Below are positions 57,201 to 64,000 of a stretch of 64,000 nt of DNA, in pieces (within the stretch, counting starts at the first letter, position 1; every line of letters begins with the position of its first letter). The stretch covers positions 6,934,501 through 6,998,500 of the forward strand of contig NZ_CP020555.1 of NCBI RefSeq assembly GCF_002080455.1. The letters run 5' to 3'. The translations under genes and the position numbers were made by a program. The stretch comes from Streptomyces sp. Sge12. GTDB taxonomy: Bacteria; Actinomycetota; Actinomycetes; Streptomycetales; Streptomycetaceae. The notes beneath the pieces were generated by a model, which saw only the letters and a list, made by a program, of their open reading frames with translations, had not been told where the DNA came from and made no database searches.

Positions 57201-58343
57201 CGGGGCGCCCTGCCCGACCCGCGCCCCGCTGCCCCCGCCGCTGCACCCGCGGCCGCTTCCGCCCCCGCATACGCTCCCGAGGGCCGGACCACCGCCGCGC
57301 CCGCCGACGGGGACCCCGTCGCCCTGCGGATCGCCGCCGTCTGGGCCGAGGTGCTCGGAGCTGCGCACGTCGCGCCCGACGACGACTTCTTCGCCCTCGG
57401 CGGGGACTCCTTCGCCGCCGTGCGCGCCGTCCGGGCCGTCGCCACCGCCCTGCCGGACGGCGGAGCCGCCGCCCTGCGCGTCGTCGACCTCTTCAGCAAC
57501 CCGACCCCGGCCGGGCTCGCCGCCAGGGCCGCGGAACTCGCGGGACCCGGAACGGGAGCGGGCGGGGGAGCGCAGCACCACCGGCTGCTGCACCGGCTCA
57601 CTCCCGAACGCCCTGCCGGCACCACCGCGTTGACCCTCGTCTGCTTCCCGCACGGCGGCGGCGACGCCATCGCCTACCAGCCGCTCGCGGCCCAGCTCCC
57701 GCCGCACATCGAGCTCCTGGCCGTTTCCCCGCCCGGCCACGACCCGCTGCGCCCCGGCCCGATGCTGCCGGTGCCCGAGTTCGCGGAACGCGCCGCCGAG
57801 GAGATCGCCCGCACCGTGCGGGGACCGTACGCGGTCTACGGCCACTGCGCCGGAGTCGTCACCGCCCTGGAGACCACTCGCGTACTGGAACGGCTGGGGC
57901 AGCGCCCGATCGCCCTGGACCTCGCCGCGGCCCTCCCGGAGGAGGACCCCGAGTACGCCCTGGAGATGGAACGGGTCTCCGGCGACGACGACCTCGTCGC
58001 GTACCTCACCACCATGGACGGCTTCGACGGCGTCCTCGACGACAGCGACCTCACCGCGGTCCTGCGGATGGTCCGCCACGACATGACCGAGGCGGCCCGC
58101 TTCTTCGCCCGCACCCCGGACGGCTACGACCTGCCCCTGACCACCCCCCTCACCTGCATCATCGGCGACGCCGACGACGCGACCGAGGGCTACGAGGACG
58201 GCTACCGCGCCTGGGGCCGGTACGCGGCCGACGTGCGGCTCGCCGTGCTCCCCGGTGGCCGCCACTACTTCGCCAAGCACCTGCCCGACCGGCTCGCCGC
58301 TCTCCTCGCCGACCTGCACCGCAACGGAGGAACCCATGTCTGA
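54201..58343 (+). CDS. NRPS: C-A-PCP-TE with cysteine-nucleophile thioesterase
   Basis: A 1380-residue NRPS module. C domain about 45-490 with HHIVTDG (H177, H178, D182). A domain about 500-1000 (FTSGSTGTPKG, YRTGDLARY, GRTDFRIKLNGLRIEPGEVE, LSPNGKVDR). Its pocket, read by hand, is D-M-Y-N-F-G-L-I-H-(K), and the core reads GGATEASIH, resembling cysteine-activating A domains (D-L-Y-N-L-S-L-I-W). PCP Ser1070 (ALGGDSF). TE about 1110-1375 of the TEII-like alpha/beta fold, with YGHCAG at the nucleophile elbow: Cys1216 instead of Ser, plus probable Asp1323 and His1355. GTG start follows cggagg; a longer in-frame start at 54006 runs through low-complexity sequence. It overlaps the next gene by eight bases. 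Confidence 0.88.
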   Translation: MSESLAERIAALPKSRRALFQALTGGRGGGRAAVREDPEPAPRDPADPPVLSFAQRRLWFIDQLQPGSPAYNVPVATRIRGPLDVPALHAALQDIVDRHEVLRTVYTYHEGATEAVPRVVDGYRLPLPLTELPDEAAARPFYDADAGAPFDLAGAVPLRARLGRIGPEDHVLVLNLHHIVTDGWSMRVLYTELERAYAARTGAPAETAPPLALQYADFATWQRRRVSGDRLESLTSFWREELAGATPVDLPTDRPRPPVFGHAGASRYIDLPPRLIARLREFGKSEGATLYMTMLAGFAATLRRWTGQEDIVVGTSVSGRDHPAFGDLIGFFVNTLPLRIRTGGDPGFAELVRATRHTTLQAYAHQELPFDLIVDALGLPRDPSRPPLTSVMFLLDETPDAAPGLAGVATEPIDFSSHATKYDLMISVHDTGTAVRALVEYPTALFDAATVDRLLGHFLTTLEGAVDRPDAPLSALPLLTEGERRAALDDWNATRAPFPQDACLHQLFEQHADRRPDAPAVILGGLGGWNITYRELEERANRLAHRLALAGAGPDRTVALCLRRGPALVTAILAVLKAGGAYVPLDPDYPAERLALLLRDSAPPIVVSDAELIGRLPVPAGTEQVLLDTDRAALAELPATRPAVPVTSRDLAYVIFTSGSTGTPKGIALEHRGVVNNILDLNRSYGIGPGDSVLALSSPSFDMSVYETLGILAAGGTLVLPDPAAAKDPAHWADLVHRHGVTVWNSAPALLGLLTDQLEHAGGPRLPKLRTAFLGGDWIPVTQPDRIRAFAPGLSFVALGGATEASIHSVEFPVGRVDPQWTKLPYGRPMANQLTYILDPNDRLVPVGVPGELHLGGVGLARGYLGRPELTEEKFVRVELEPGRTERLYRTGDLARYGADGTIELLGRTDFRIKLNGLRIEPGEVESALRERPGVREAVVAARRTAGSDRLVGYVVPEEGAGLDPAALRTALATVLPPHCVPAELVLLERLPLSPNGKVDRGALPDPRPAAPAAAPAAASAPAYAPEGRTTAAPADGDPVALRIAAVWAEVLGAAHVAPDDDFFALGGDSFAAVRAVRAVATALPDGGAAALRVVDLFSNPTPAGLAARAAELAGPGTGAGGGAQHHRLLHRLTPERPAGTTALTLVCFPHGGGDAIAYQPLAAQLPPHIELLAVSPPGHDPLRPGPMLPVPEFAERAAEEIARTVRGPYAVYGHCAGVVTALETTRVLERLGQRPIALDLAAALPEEDPEYALEMERVSGDDDLVAYLTTMDGFDGVLDDSDLTAVLRMVRHDMTEAARFFARTPDGYDLPLTTPLTCIIGDADDATEGYEDGYRAWGRYAADVRLAVLPGGRHYFAKHLPDRLAALLADLHRNGGTHV

Positions 58344-61300
58344 TCTCGCCGAACGGCTCGGCCGGCTGCCCCAGGGGCAGCGCTCCCGGCTGCTGGGACG
58401 CATGCGCAACCAGATGACGGCCGGCGTGGGCCGCCGCATCGAACTGAAGCGCGCCGACCACGGACCGCGCTCCCGCTCCTCCTTCCAGCAGGAGCAGATG
58501 TGGTTCGTCGACAAGCTCGGCGCCGGCAAGGCCCGCAACAACATAGCCCTGGCGATAGGCCTGGGCGGCCCCCTCGACCGGGCCGCCCTGCACGAGGCGC
58601 TGAACGCCGTCGTCGCCCGCCACCAGGTGCTGCACAGCAAACTCGTCGAGATCGACGGAGTCCCCTGGCAGGAGCCCGTCCCCTCCTTCGTGCTCGGCGT
58701 CCAGAGCACCGACCTGTCCGGCAGCGAGGACGCCGACCGCGAACTCGCCGAGCTCACCGCCACCTGCGCCGCCGCCCCCTTCGACCTGGCCGCCGCCCCG
58801 CCCGTCCGCGCCCACCTGGTACGGCTCGCCGCGGACCGGCACGTCCTGCTCTGGGTCGTCCACCACATCGCCTGGGACCCGGGCTCGACCCGGATCTTCA
58901 CCGAGGAGCTGACCGCCAGCTACGCGGCGGCCGCCGCGGGCAAGCGCCCGGAGTCCCCCCGGCTCGCCGTCGAGTACGCCGACTTCGCGGCCTGGCAGCG
59001 CGCCAAGCTGGAGAACGACGAGCACGGCCGGGCCCTGGCGGGCAAGTGGCGCCAGATCCTGGCCGGCGCCGTGGCCACCGAGGTGCTGCCCGACCACCCG
59101 CGCGGCCCGGAGACCCGGGGCGACGGGCGCGGTCTGAAACTGACCCTGGACCAGAAGCTGCTGGACCGGCTCACCGAGCTCGCCGACGCCAACAACACCA
59201 CCGTCTTCACCACCCTGCTCGCCGCGTTCAACGCGCTGCTGCGGCACTGGACCCGTACCGAGGACGTCGTCGTCGGCACCGCCAGCGCCTCCCGGCCGCA
59301 CCCCGACCTGGAGCAGGTCATCGGCTGCTTCGTCCAGATGATCACGCTGCGGACCGAGGTCACCGACCGGCTCACCTTCCGCGAGCTGGTCACCCGCACC
59401 GCGGCCTCCGTCATGGACTCCTTCACCAACAGCGAGCTGCCCTTCGAGCAGGTGGTCGAGGCCGTCCGCCCGGTGCGCGACCCGCTGCGGCACCCGCTCT
59501 TCCAGATCGAGTTCACCTCGCTGGGCCGCTGGGGCACCCACCGGGCGCAGGCCGCGGACGTCGAGTTCACCATGGACCAACTGCACGACGGCGCCGCCAA
59601 GTTCGACATGAGCTTCCTCGTCGGCGAGAACGACGGCCTGGAACTCTCCCTCGAGTACAACACCTCCCTCTACCGGCACGGCACCGCCGGCGCCCTGCTC
59701 GCCGCCTTCCGCCAGGTGCTGGAGCAGGTCGCCGAGAACCCCGACCTCCAGGTCGGCGACATCAGCCTGGTCGAGGAGCCGGCCGCCTCCCGGCACGCCC
59801 GCGAGCTGTCCCGAGGCGGCCCCGTCGACGAGGCCGCCTGGACCACCACCCTGGACCGCGCGTTCCGCGAGCGGGCCACCATCCACCCCGACGCCGTCGC
59901 CGTCCGCCACGGCTCCACCCGCCTCGACTACGCGGCGCTCGACCGCTGGTCCGAAGCCATCGCCCACCGGCTGCGCGACCGCGGGGTGCGGCACGGCGAT
60001 CCCGTCGCCGTGTGCGTGGCCCGCGGCCCCGCCGCCGTCGCCGGAGTCCTCGGCGTGCTCAAGGCGGGCGGCCACTACATCCCGGTCGACCCGGCCGCCC
60101 CGGCCGAGCGGACCCGTACGGTCCTCGCCGACGCCAAGGTCCGGCACGCCCTCGTCGACGAATCCGCACAGCTGCCCGTCCCGCTGGAGCTGGTGACCAC
60201 CGGAACGGCGGCCCCCGTCCGCGAGGTCCCCTCCCTCGCGCCGACCTCGCACCCCGGCGACCTGGCCTACGTGCTCTACACCTCCGGCAGCAGCGGAACC
60301 CCCAAGGGGGTCATGATCGAGCACCGCTCGGTCACCCACTTCTCCCGCACCATCGCCAAGGCCTACGAGATCCGGGCCGAGGACCGCGTCCTGCAGTTCG
60401 CCCCCCTCACCTTCGACGTCTCCGTCTTCGAGATCTTCACCACCCTGCTCGCCGGCGGCTCGCTCGTCATCGCCACCGACGACGAGCGCCGCGACCCGGC
60501 CCTGCTCCAGGCCCGGATGCGCGAGGACGCGGTCACCGTCGCGGAACTCCCGCCCGCCCTGCTGCCCCTGCTCGACCAGGCCGCCCTGCCCGACCTGCGG
60601 CTCGTCTCGGTGGGCGGCGAGGCCTTCCCCGGCCGGCTCGTCGCCGAATGGACCGCGGGGGAGCGCCGGTTCGTCAACGGCTACGGCCCCACCGAGGCCA
60701 CCGTCGCCGTCACCCTGATGGACTGCACCGGCAGCTACGACCGCAACCCGCCGATCGGCCGCCCCATGCCCGGCCACCAGGCCTTCGTCCTCGACGAGCG
60801 GCTGCGCCCGGTCCCGCCCGGCGTCCCCGGTGAACTCTGCGTCGCCGGACCCGGCGTGGCCCGCGGCTACCTGGGCCGCCCCGAGCTCACCGCCGACCGC
60901 TTCGCCGACAACCCCTACGCGGACGGCCCCGAGACCGAGCGCCTCTACCGCACCGGCGACCTCGTCCGCTGGCTGCCCGGAGGCAACCTGGACTTCCTCG
61001 GCCGCACCGACCGCCAGCTCAAGGTGCGCGGCCACCGCATCGAGCCCGGCGAGGTCGAGTCCGTGCTCACCGGCCACCCGTCGGTGCAGCAGGCCGTCGT
61101 GGTGGCCCAGCCCGCCGCGGGCGGCGAGCGCATGCTGACCGCTTACGTCACCGTCGAGCAGGTGGGCTCGTACGCCTCCGAGGTCGCCGACGCCGAGGGC
61201 CTGCGCGCGTACGCGGCCGGCCGGCTGCCCGGCTACATGGTGCCGGTCGTCGTCGTCCTGGACGAACTGCCCCTCACCCCGCACGGCAAGGTCGACACCG

Positions 61301-61692
61301 CCGCACTGCCCCAGCCCACCGAGCTGTCGGCCGAGGGCGGCACCGCGCCCCGCGACGCCATCGAGGAGCAGATCTGCCGGGACATCCTCACCCCGCTGCT
61401 GGAATGGCAGAACCCGGACGTGGAGGGCGATTTCTTCGCCCTCGGCGGCAGCTCCCTGCAGGCCACCATCGTGGTCTCCCGGGTCCGCGCCCTCTTCGGC
61501 ATCGACATCGCCCTCGCCGACTTCTTCGGCCGCCCGACCGTCTCCGGGCTCGCCGAACTGGTCCGCACCGCCAAGGCCGAGGCCGCCGGCGAACAGGACC
61601 GGCTGCTCGCGGTCTTCGAGCAGATCGAGAACATGAGCGACGACGAGGCCGCCGCCCTCCTCGGCTCCCTCCAGCAGCCGGACGGTTCCTGA
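58336..61692 (+). CDS. NRPS: C-A-PCP
   Basis: An 1118-residue module without a TE. C domain about 45-480; its catalytic motif is HHIAWDPG (H176, H177, D181), with Pro for the usual Gly after Asp. A domain about 500-1010 (LYTSGSSGTPKGVM, NGYGPTEATVA, YRTGDLVRW, GRTDRQLKVRGHRIEPGEVE, LTPHGKVDT). PCP Ser1040 in ALGGSSLQAT. The A pocket read by hand is D-V-F-E-S-G-G-V-A-(K); glutamate at position 278 hints at a basic side chain, but I do not recognise the code. ATG follows ggagg and lies eight bases inside the previous gene. Confidence 0.87.
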   Translation: MSDLAERLGRLPQGQRSRLLGRMRNQMTAGVGRRIELKRADHGPRSRSSFQQEQMWFVDKLGAGKARNNIALAIGLGGPLDRAALHEALNAVVARHQVLHSKLVEIDGVPWQEPVPSFVLGVQSTDLSGSEDADRELAELTATCAAAPFDLAAAPPVRAHLVRLAADRHVLLWVVHHIAWDPGSTRIFTEELTASYAAAAAGKRPESPRLAVEYADFAAWQRAKLENDEHGRALAGKWRQILAGAVATEVLPDHPRGPETRGDGRGLKLTLDQKLLDRLTELADANNTTVFTTLLAAFNALLRHWTRTEDVVVGTASASRPHPDLEQVIGCFVQMITLRTEVTDRLTFRELVTRTAASVMDSFTNSELPFEQVVEAVRPVRDPLRHPLFQIEFTSLGRWGTHRAQAADVEFTMDQLHDGAAKFDMSFLVGENDGLELSLEYNTSLYRHGTAGALLAAFRQVLEQVAENPDLQVGDISLVEEPAASRHARELSRGGPVDEAAWTTTLDRAFRERATIHPDAVAVRHGSTRLDYAALDRWSEAIAHRLRDRGVRHGDPVAVCVARGPAAVAGVLGVLKAGGHYIPVDPAAPAERTRTVLADAKVRHALVDESAQLPVPLELVTTGTAAPVREVPSLAPTSHPGDLAYVLYTSGSSGTPKGVMIEHRSVTHFSRTIAKAYEIRAEDRVLQFAPLTFDVSVFEIFTTLLAGGSLVIATDDERRDPALLQARMREDAVTVAELPPALLPLLDQAALPDLRLVSVGGEAFPGRLVAEWTAGERRFVNGYGPTEATVAVTLMDCTGSYDRNPPIGRPMPGHQAFVLDERLRPVPPGVPGELCVAGPGVARGYLGRPELTADRFADNPYADGPETERLYRTGDLVRWLPGGNLDFLGRTDRQLKVRGHRIEPGEVESVLTGHPSVQQAVVVAQPAAGGERMLTAYVTVEQVGSYASEVADAEGLRAYAAGRLPGYMVPVVVVLDELPLTPHGKVDTAALPQPTELSAEGGTAPRDAIEEQICRDILTPLLEWQNPDVEGDFFALGGSSLQATIVVSRVRALFGIDIALADFFGRPTVSGLAELVRTAKAEAAGEQDRLLAVFEQIENMSDDEAAALLGSLQQPDGS

Positions 61693-63098
61693 TGGCAGAC
61701 CCGGCCGGGTTCGAAGGGGCGCTCGCCGCGCTCCCCGAGGCGAAGCGCGAACTCGCCCGGCTGATGCTGGCCGCCCGGCAGCCCGTACCCGCCCACCCGG
61801 CCCCGCGCTCCGGCGCGGGGCCGGTCCCCCCGACCGCGCTCCAGTCCCGGCTGTGGCGCCGCGAGCGCACCCACCCGGCCGTCGCCACCGGCTCGCACGC
61901 CCTGCGGCTGACCGGCCCGCTCGACCCGCAGCGGCTCGTGGCGGCCCTCACCGGGGTGCTGCGCCGCCACGAGGCCCTGCGCACCCGGATCGGCGTCTCC
62001 ACCAGCGGCCAACCCCGGCTGCACGTGGACGGGGAACCGGTTCTGCGGCTCACCCGGGCCGACCTCTCCGGATTCACCCCGCAGGCCGCGGCCGAACGCG
62101 TGGCCCTGCAGAGCAACGAGAGCGCCTCCACCGTCCTCGACCTGGAGAGCGGCCGCACCAGCGCCTTCCGGCTGCTGCGGCTCGCCCCCGACGAGCACGT
62201 CCTGATCCTCGCCTCCCACCTCGCGGTCTTCGACGGCTGGTCCTCCGGGGTCTTCCTCACGGACCTGGCCGCCGGCTACCGAGAGGGCCCGGCGGGTCCG
62301 GGCGCCTCGGCCCCGCCCGCACTCCAGTTCCCCGACTACGCCGACTGGCAGCACCGGTGGCTCGCCGGACCCGACGGCTCCGCCGAACTCGCCCGCCGCC
62401 GGGCCGTGTTCGCCGCCGACCCGCCCGCGGCCCGGGCACCCGGCGGGTTCGAACGCGGTCATGTGCCCGTACGGCTGGCCCGCGGGCCCGTCGACGCCGG
62501 GCTGGAACTGGGCGCGGCCGAGGGAGCCACCCCGTTCATGACGCTGCTCGCCGCGCTGGCCGTCGTACTCGCCCGCCGGGAGGGCCGCACCTCACTGGTG
62601 ATCGGCACCCCGGCGGCCGGCCGCTTCGCCGGAGCCCTCGAAGGCGCCGTCGGACAGTTCACCACCGTCGTGCCGATCCGGCTCGACCTGACGGGAGACC
62701 CCGCCTTCCGGGAGCTGCTGCACCGCACCCGGGCCGCCGTAGCCGACGCACTGGCCCACCAACGCCTGCCCGTCGACGTCCTGTTCGGAGAGGGAACACC
62801 CCCGCCGTACAACGTCCTGTTCGCCCTCCACAACTACCCGGCGGTCCCCCTGGACCTGCCGGGGATCGCGGTCGGCCAGCTGCCCGGGCCGCCCGCCCGG
62901 CACCTCGAGCTCTACAGCCCCGACCCGGCTGCCGCCCTCGCCTGCATCGGCCTCGTGGAACGGGACGGCGAGATCGGCGGCACCGCCGAGTACAACCGCC
63001 ACGCGGCCACGCCCGAGGACGTGCGGGCGCTGCTCACCGGAATCGAGGACGTGCTGGACCGGGCCGCCGCCGCGCCCGCATCCCCGCTGACCACCTAG
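61692..63098 (+). CDS. Stand-alone condensation-like domain with altered active site
   Basis: A 468-residue protein with condensation-domain order: TALQSRLWRRER, VLRRHEALRTRIG, FPDYADWQHRW, GTPAAGRFAGALEGAVGQFTTVVPIRLDL and NVLFALHNYP. The HHxxxDG motif is HLAVFDG (H176, L177, D181), so the second, catalytic histidine is leucine. An N-terminal helical stretch (EGALAALPEAKRELARLML) looks like a docking segment similar to the starts of the other two NRPS proteins. It may be an inactive or structural C, or one with another chemistry. TGATG overlap with the upstream NRPS gene. Confidence 0.82.
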   Translation: MADPAGFEGALAALPEAKRELARLMLAARQPVPAHPAPRSGAGPVPPTALQSRLWRRERTHPAVATGSHALRLTGPLDPQRLVAALTGVLRRHEALRTRIGVSTSGQPRLHVDGEPVLRLTRADLSGFTPQAAAERVALQSNESASTVLDLESGRTSAFRLLRLAPDEHVLILASHLAVFDGWSSGVFLTDLAAGYREGPAGPGASAPPALQFPDYADWQHRWLAGPDGSAELARRRAVFAADPPAARAPGGFERGHVPVRLARGPVDAGLELGAAEGATPFMTLLAALAVVLARREGRTSLVIGTPAAGRFAGALEGAVGQFTTVVPIRLDLTGDPAFRELLHRTRAAVADALAHQRLPVDVLFGEGTPPPYNVLFALHNYPAVPLDLPGIAVGQLPGPPARHLELYSPDPAAALACIGLVERDGEIGGTAEYNRHAATPEDVRALLTGIEDVLDRAAAAPASPLTT

Positions 63099-63108
63099 GG
63101 AGTTGCCC

Positions 63109-64000
63109 GTGCTCACCACCGAGTTCTACCGCGCGCCCGCGGACTGCGGGCTCGTACGGAGCGGGGCCGACGTGCCCCGCACCCCCATGCGGGCCCTGCG
63201 CGAGGACATCCACGACATCCTGGTCTCCGCTCCCGTGGCCGAGGCCCGGCGTACCCGCGACCCCCGCCCCATCCACCGGGCCCTGGGCGAACAGGGCCTC
63301 CTCGCGCCCCAGTGGCCCGAGGAGTACGGGGGCCGCGGCATCAGCCAGGTCGCGGCCGCCGTACTGGTCGAGGAACTGGCCATGCACGACGTACCCGACC
63401 TGCTGCACACCCTCACCGTGCAGATCGTCGGATCCACCCTGCTCAACGTCGCGAGCCCGGCGATGAAGGCCCGCCACCTGCCCGGCTTCGCGGCCGGCAC
63501 CGCCTTCGGCTGCGTCCTGTTCAGCGAACCCCAGGCCGGTTCCGACCTCAACATCCTCTCCACCCGCGCCGTTTCCGACGGCCGGGGCGGCTACAAGCTG
63601 TACGGCACCAAGGTCCACTCGCTCTTCGCCCGGCTCGCCGACTACGGCCTGTGCCTGGCCCGCGGCGAGGACGACGCGTTCAGCCTGTTCCTCGTCCCCC
63701 TGGCCCAGCCGGGCGTCACCATCCGGCAGATCCCGGGCATGGGCGACGACGCCTTCCACGAGGTCACCCTCGACGGCGTGGCCGTCACCGCCGACGACGT
63801 GGTCGGCGAGACCGGCCAGGGCTGGGCGATCGTCGTCAAGACCCTCGCCTTCGAGCGCACCGGACTCGACTACTACGTCAAGGCGCTGCGCTGGTACCGG
63901 GCGGCCGTGGAACGGCTGGAGGCCCACACCGACCGGCTCGAGGCCGGCCAGCACGACCAGATCGGCCTGGCCAAGCTCAACGCCCGGCTGCTCGCGGCCG
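63109..64000 (+). CDS. Acyl-CoA dehydrogenase family protein (cut by window edge)
   Basis: The first 297 codons of an acyl-CoA dehydrogenase-like flavoprotein starting with GTG ten bases after the condensation-like gene. N-terminal helical domain: RALGEQGLLAPQWPEEYGGRG, VLVEELAMHDVP. Central strand domain: FGCVLFSEPQAGSDLNIL (FAD-binding), YKLYGTKVHS, then DDVVGETGQGWAIVVKTLAFERTGLD. In NRPS clusters such enzymes desaturate a carrier-bound acyl or aminoacyl group. The end is outside the window, so the C-terminal catalytic region cannot be judged. Confidence 0.88.
   Translation, partial: MLTTEFYRAPADCGLVRSGADVPRTPMRALREDIHDILVSAPVAEARRTRDPRPIHRALGEQGLLAPQWPEEYGGRGISQVAAAVLVEELAMHDVPDLLHTLTVQIVGSTLLNVASPAMKARHLPGFAAGTAFGCVLFSEPQAGSDLNILSTRAVSDGRGGYKLYGTKVHSLFARLADYGLCLARGEDDAFSLFLVPLAQPGVTIRQIPGMGDDAFHEVTLDGVAVTADDVVGETGQGWAIVVKTLAFERTGLDYYVKALRWYRAAVERLEAHTDRLEAGQHDQIGLAKLNARLLAA

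Noticed and set aside
52686..58901. A 2071-codon open frame on the minus strand
   Set aside because: It runs antisense to the MFS and NRPS genes, whose motifs and ribosome binding sites are clear. Its translation is a low-complexity Gly/Val/Arg/Asp sequence, the usual artefact of GC-rich coding DNA read backwards.

Overview
The window is high-GC actinobacterial DNA, almost certainly from a Streptomyces or a close relative. The evidence is codon usage with G/C at nearly every third position, frequent GTG starts, ATGA and TGATG stop-start overlaps, a cvnABCD conservon, a leaderless cysteine-type leader peptide before sulfonate-uptake genes, and a small SARP regulator beside a nonribosomal peptide cluster. 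Identification rests on reading the sequence; no search was run. No gene-free stretch exceeds 300 bases (the longest are 1-139, 21322-21548 and 53979-54200, all described). I saw no tRNA, rRNA, CRISPR array, insertion sequence or replication origin.

Region 1 (140-23.8 kb) is chromosomal housekeeping and signalling: a conservon (histidine-kinase-like ATPase, roadblock protein, DUF742, GTPase) followed by a PPOX protein and a second roadblock protein; a DUF6397-like protein, YchJ-like protein, TesB thioesterase, large RNA helicase and membrane hydrolase; a heterodimeric ABC exporter; an FAD/Fe-S dehydrogenase; a divergent MarR/ABC-exporter pair sharing a palindromic operator; MltG; a GtrA-like protein behind a helically phased CCAT/ATGG array; and small proteins.

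Region 2 (23.9-29.1 kb, minus strand) is a sulfonate-scavenging operon: leaderless leader peptide, ssuC, ssuB, ssuA, ssuD, and an FAD monooxygenase. Region 3 (29.1-36.3 kb) holds a P450, an SRPBCC/MarR pair, a HAD phosphatase, an Lrp regulator, a YoaK protein, a histidine phosphatase, an APC permease and a universal stress protein.

Region 4 (about 36.3 kb to the right edge, where it is cut) is a nonribosomal peptide gene cluster. On the minus strand are a PrnA/RebH-type tryptophan halogenase, its flavin reductase and a translationally coupled cation/proton antiporter. On the plus strand are a SARP regulator, aldehyde dehydrogenase, stand-alone A-PCP protein, type II thioesterase, MbtH-like protein and P450 (together the known cassette for beta-hydroxylating a carrier-bound amino acid), an unusual A-PCP-Cy-methyltransferase protein, an Sfp-type PPTase, an HTH_42 DNA glycosylase-like protein with the AlkZ QxQ motif, an MFS exporter, a C-A-PCP-TE protein whose TE has a cysteine nucleophile, a C-A-PCP protein, a condensation-like protein lacking its catalytic histidine, and the start of an acyl-CoA dehydrogenase.

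Read together, region 4 suggests a halogenated, beta-hydroxylated tryptophan-derived peptide with a heterocycle and possibly a strained or macrocyclic ring. The HTH_42 gene suggests that the product damages DNA and that the producer repairs the lesions. That combination is the most interesting thing in the window. I do not recognise the cluster as that of a known compound.
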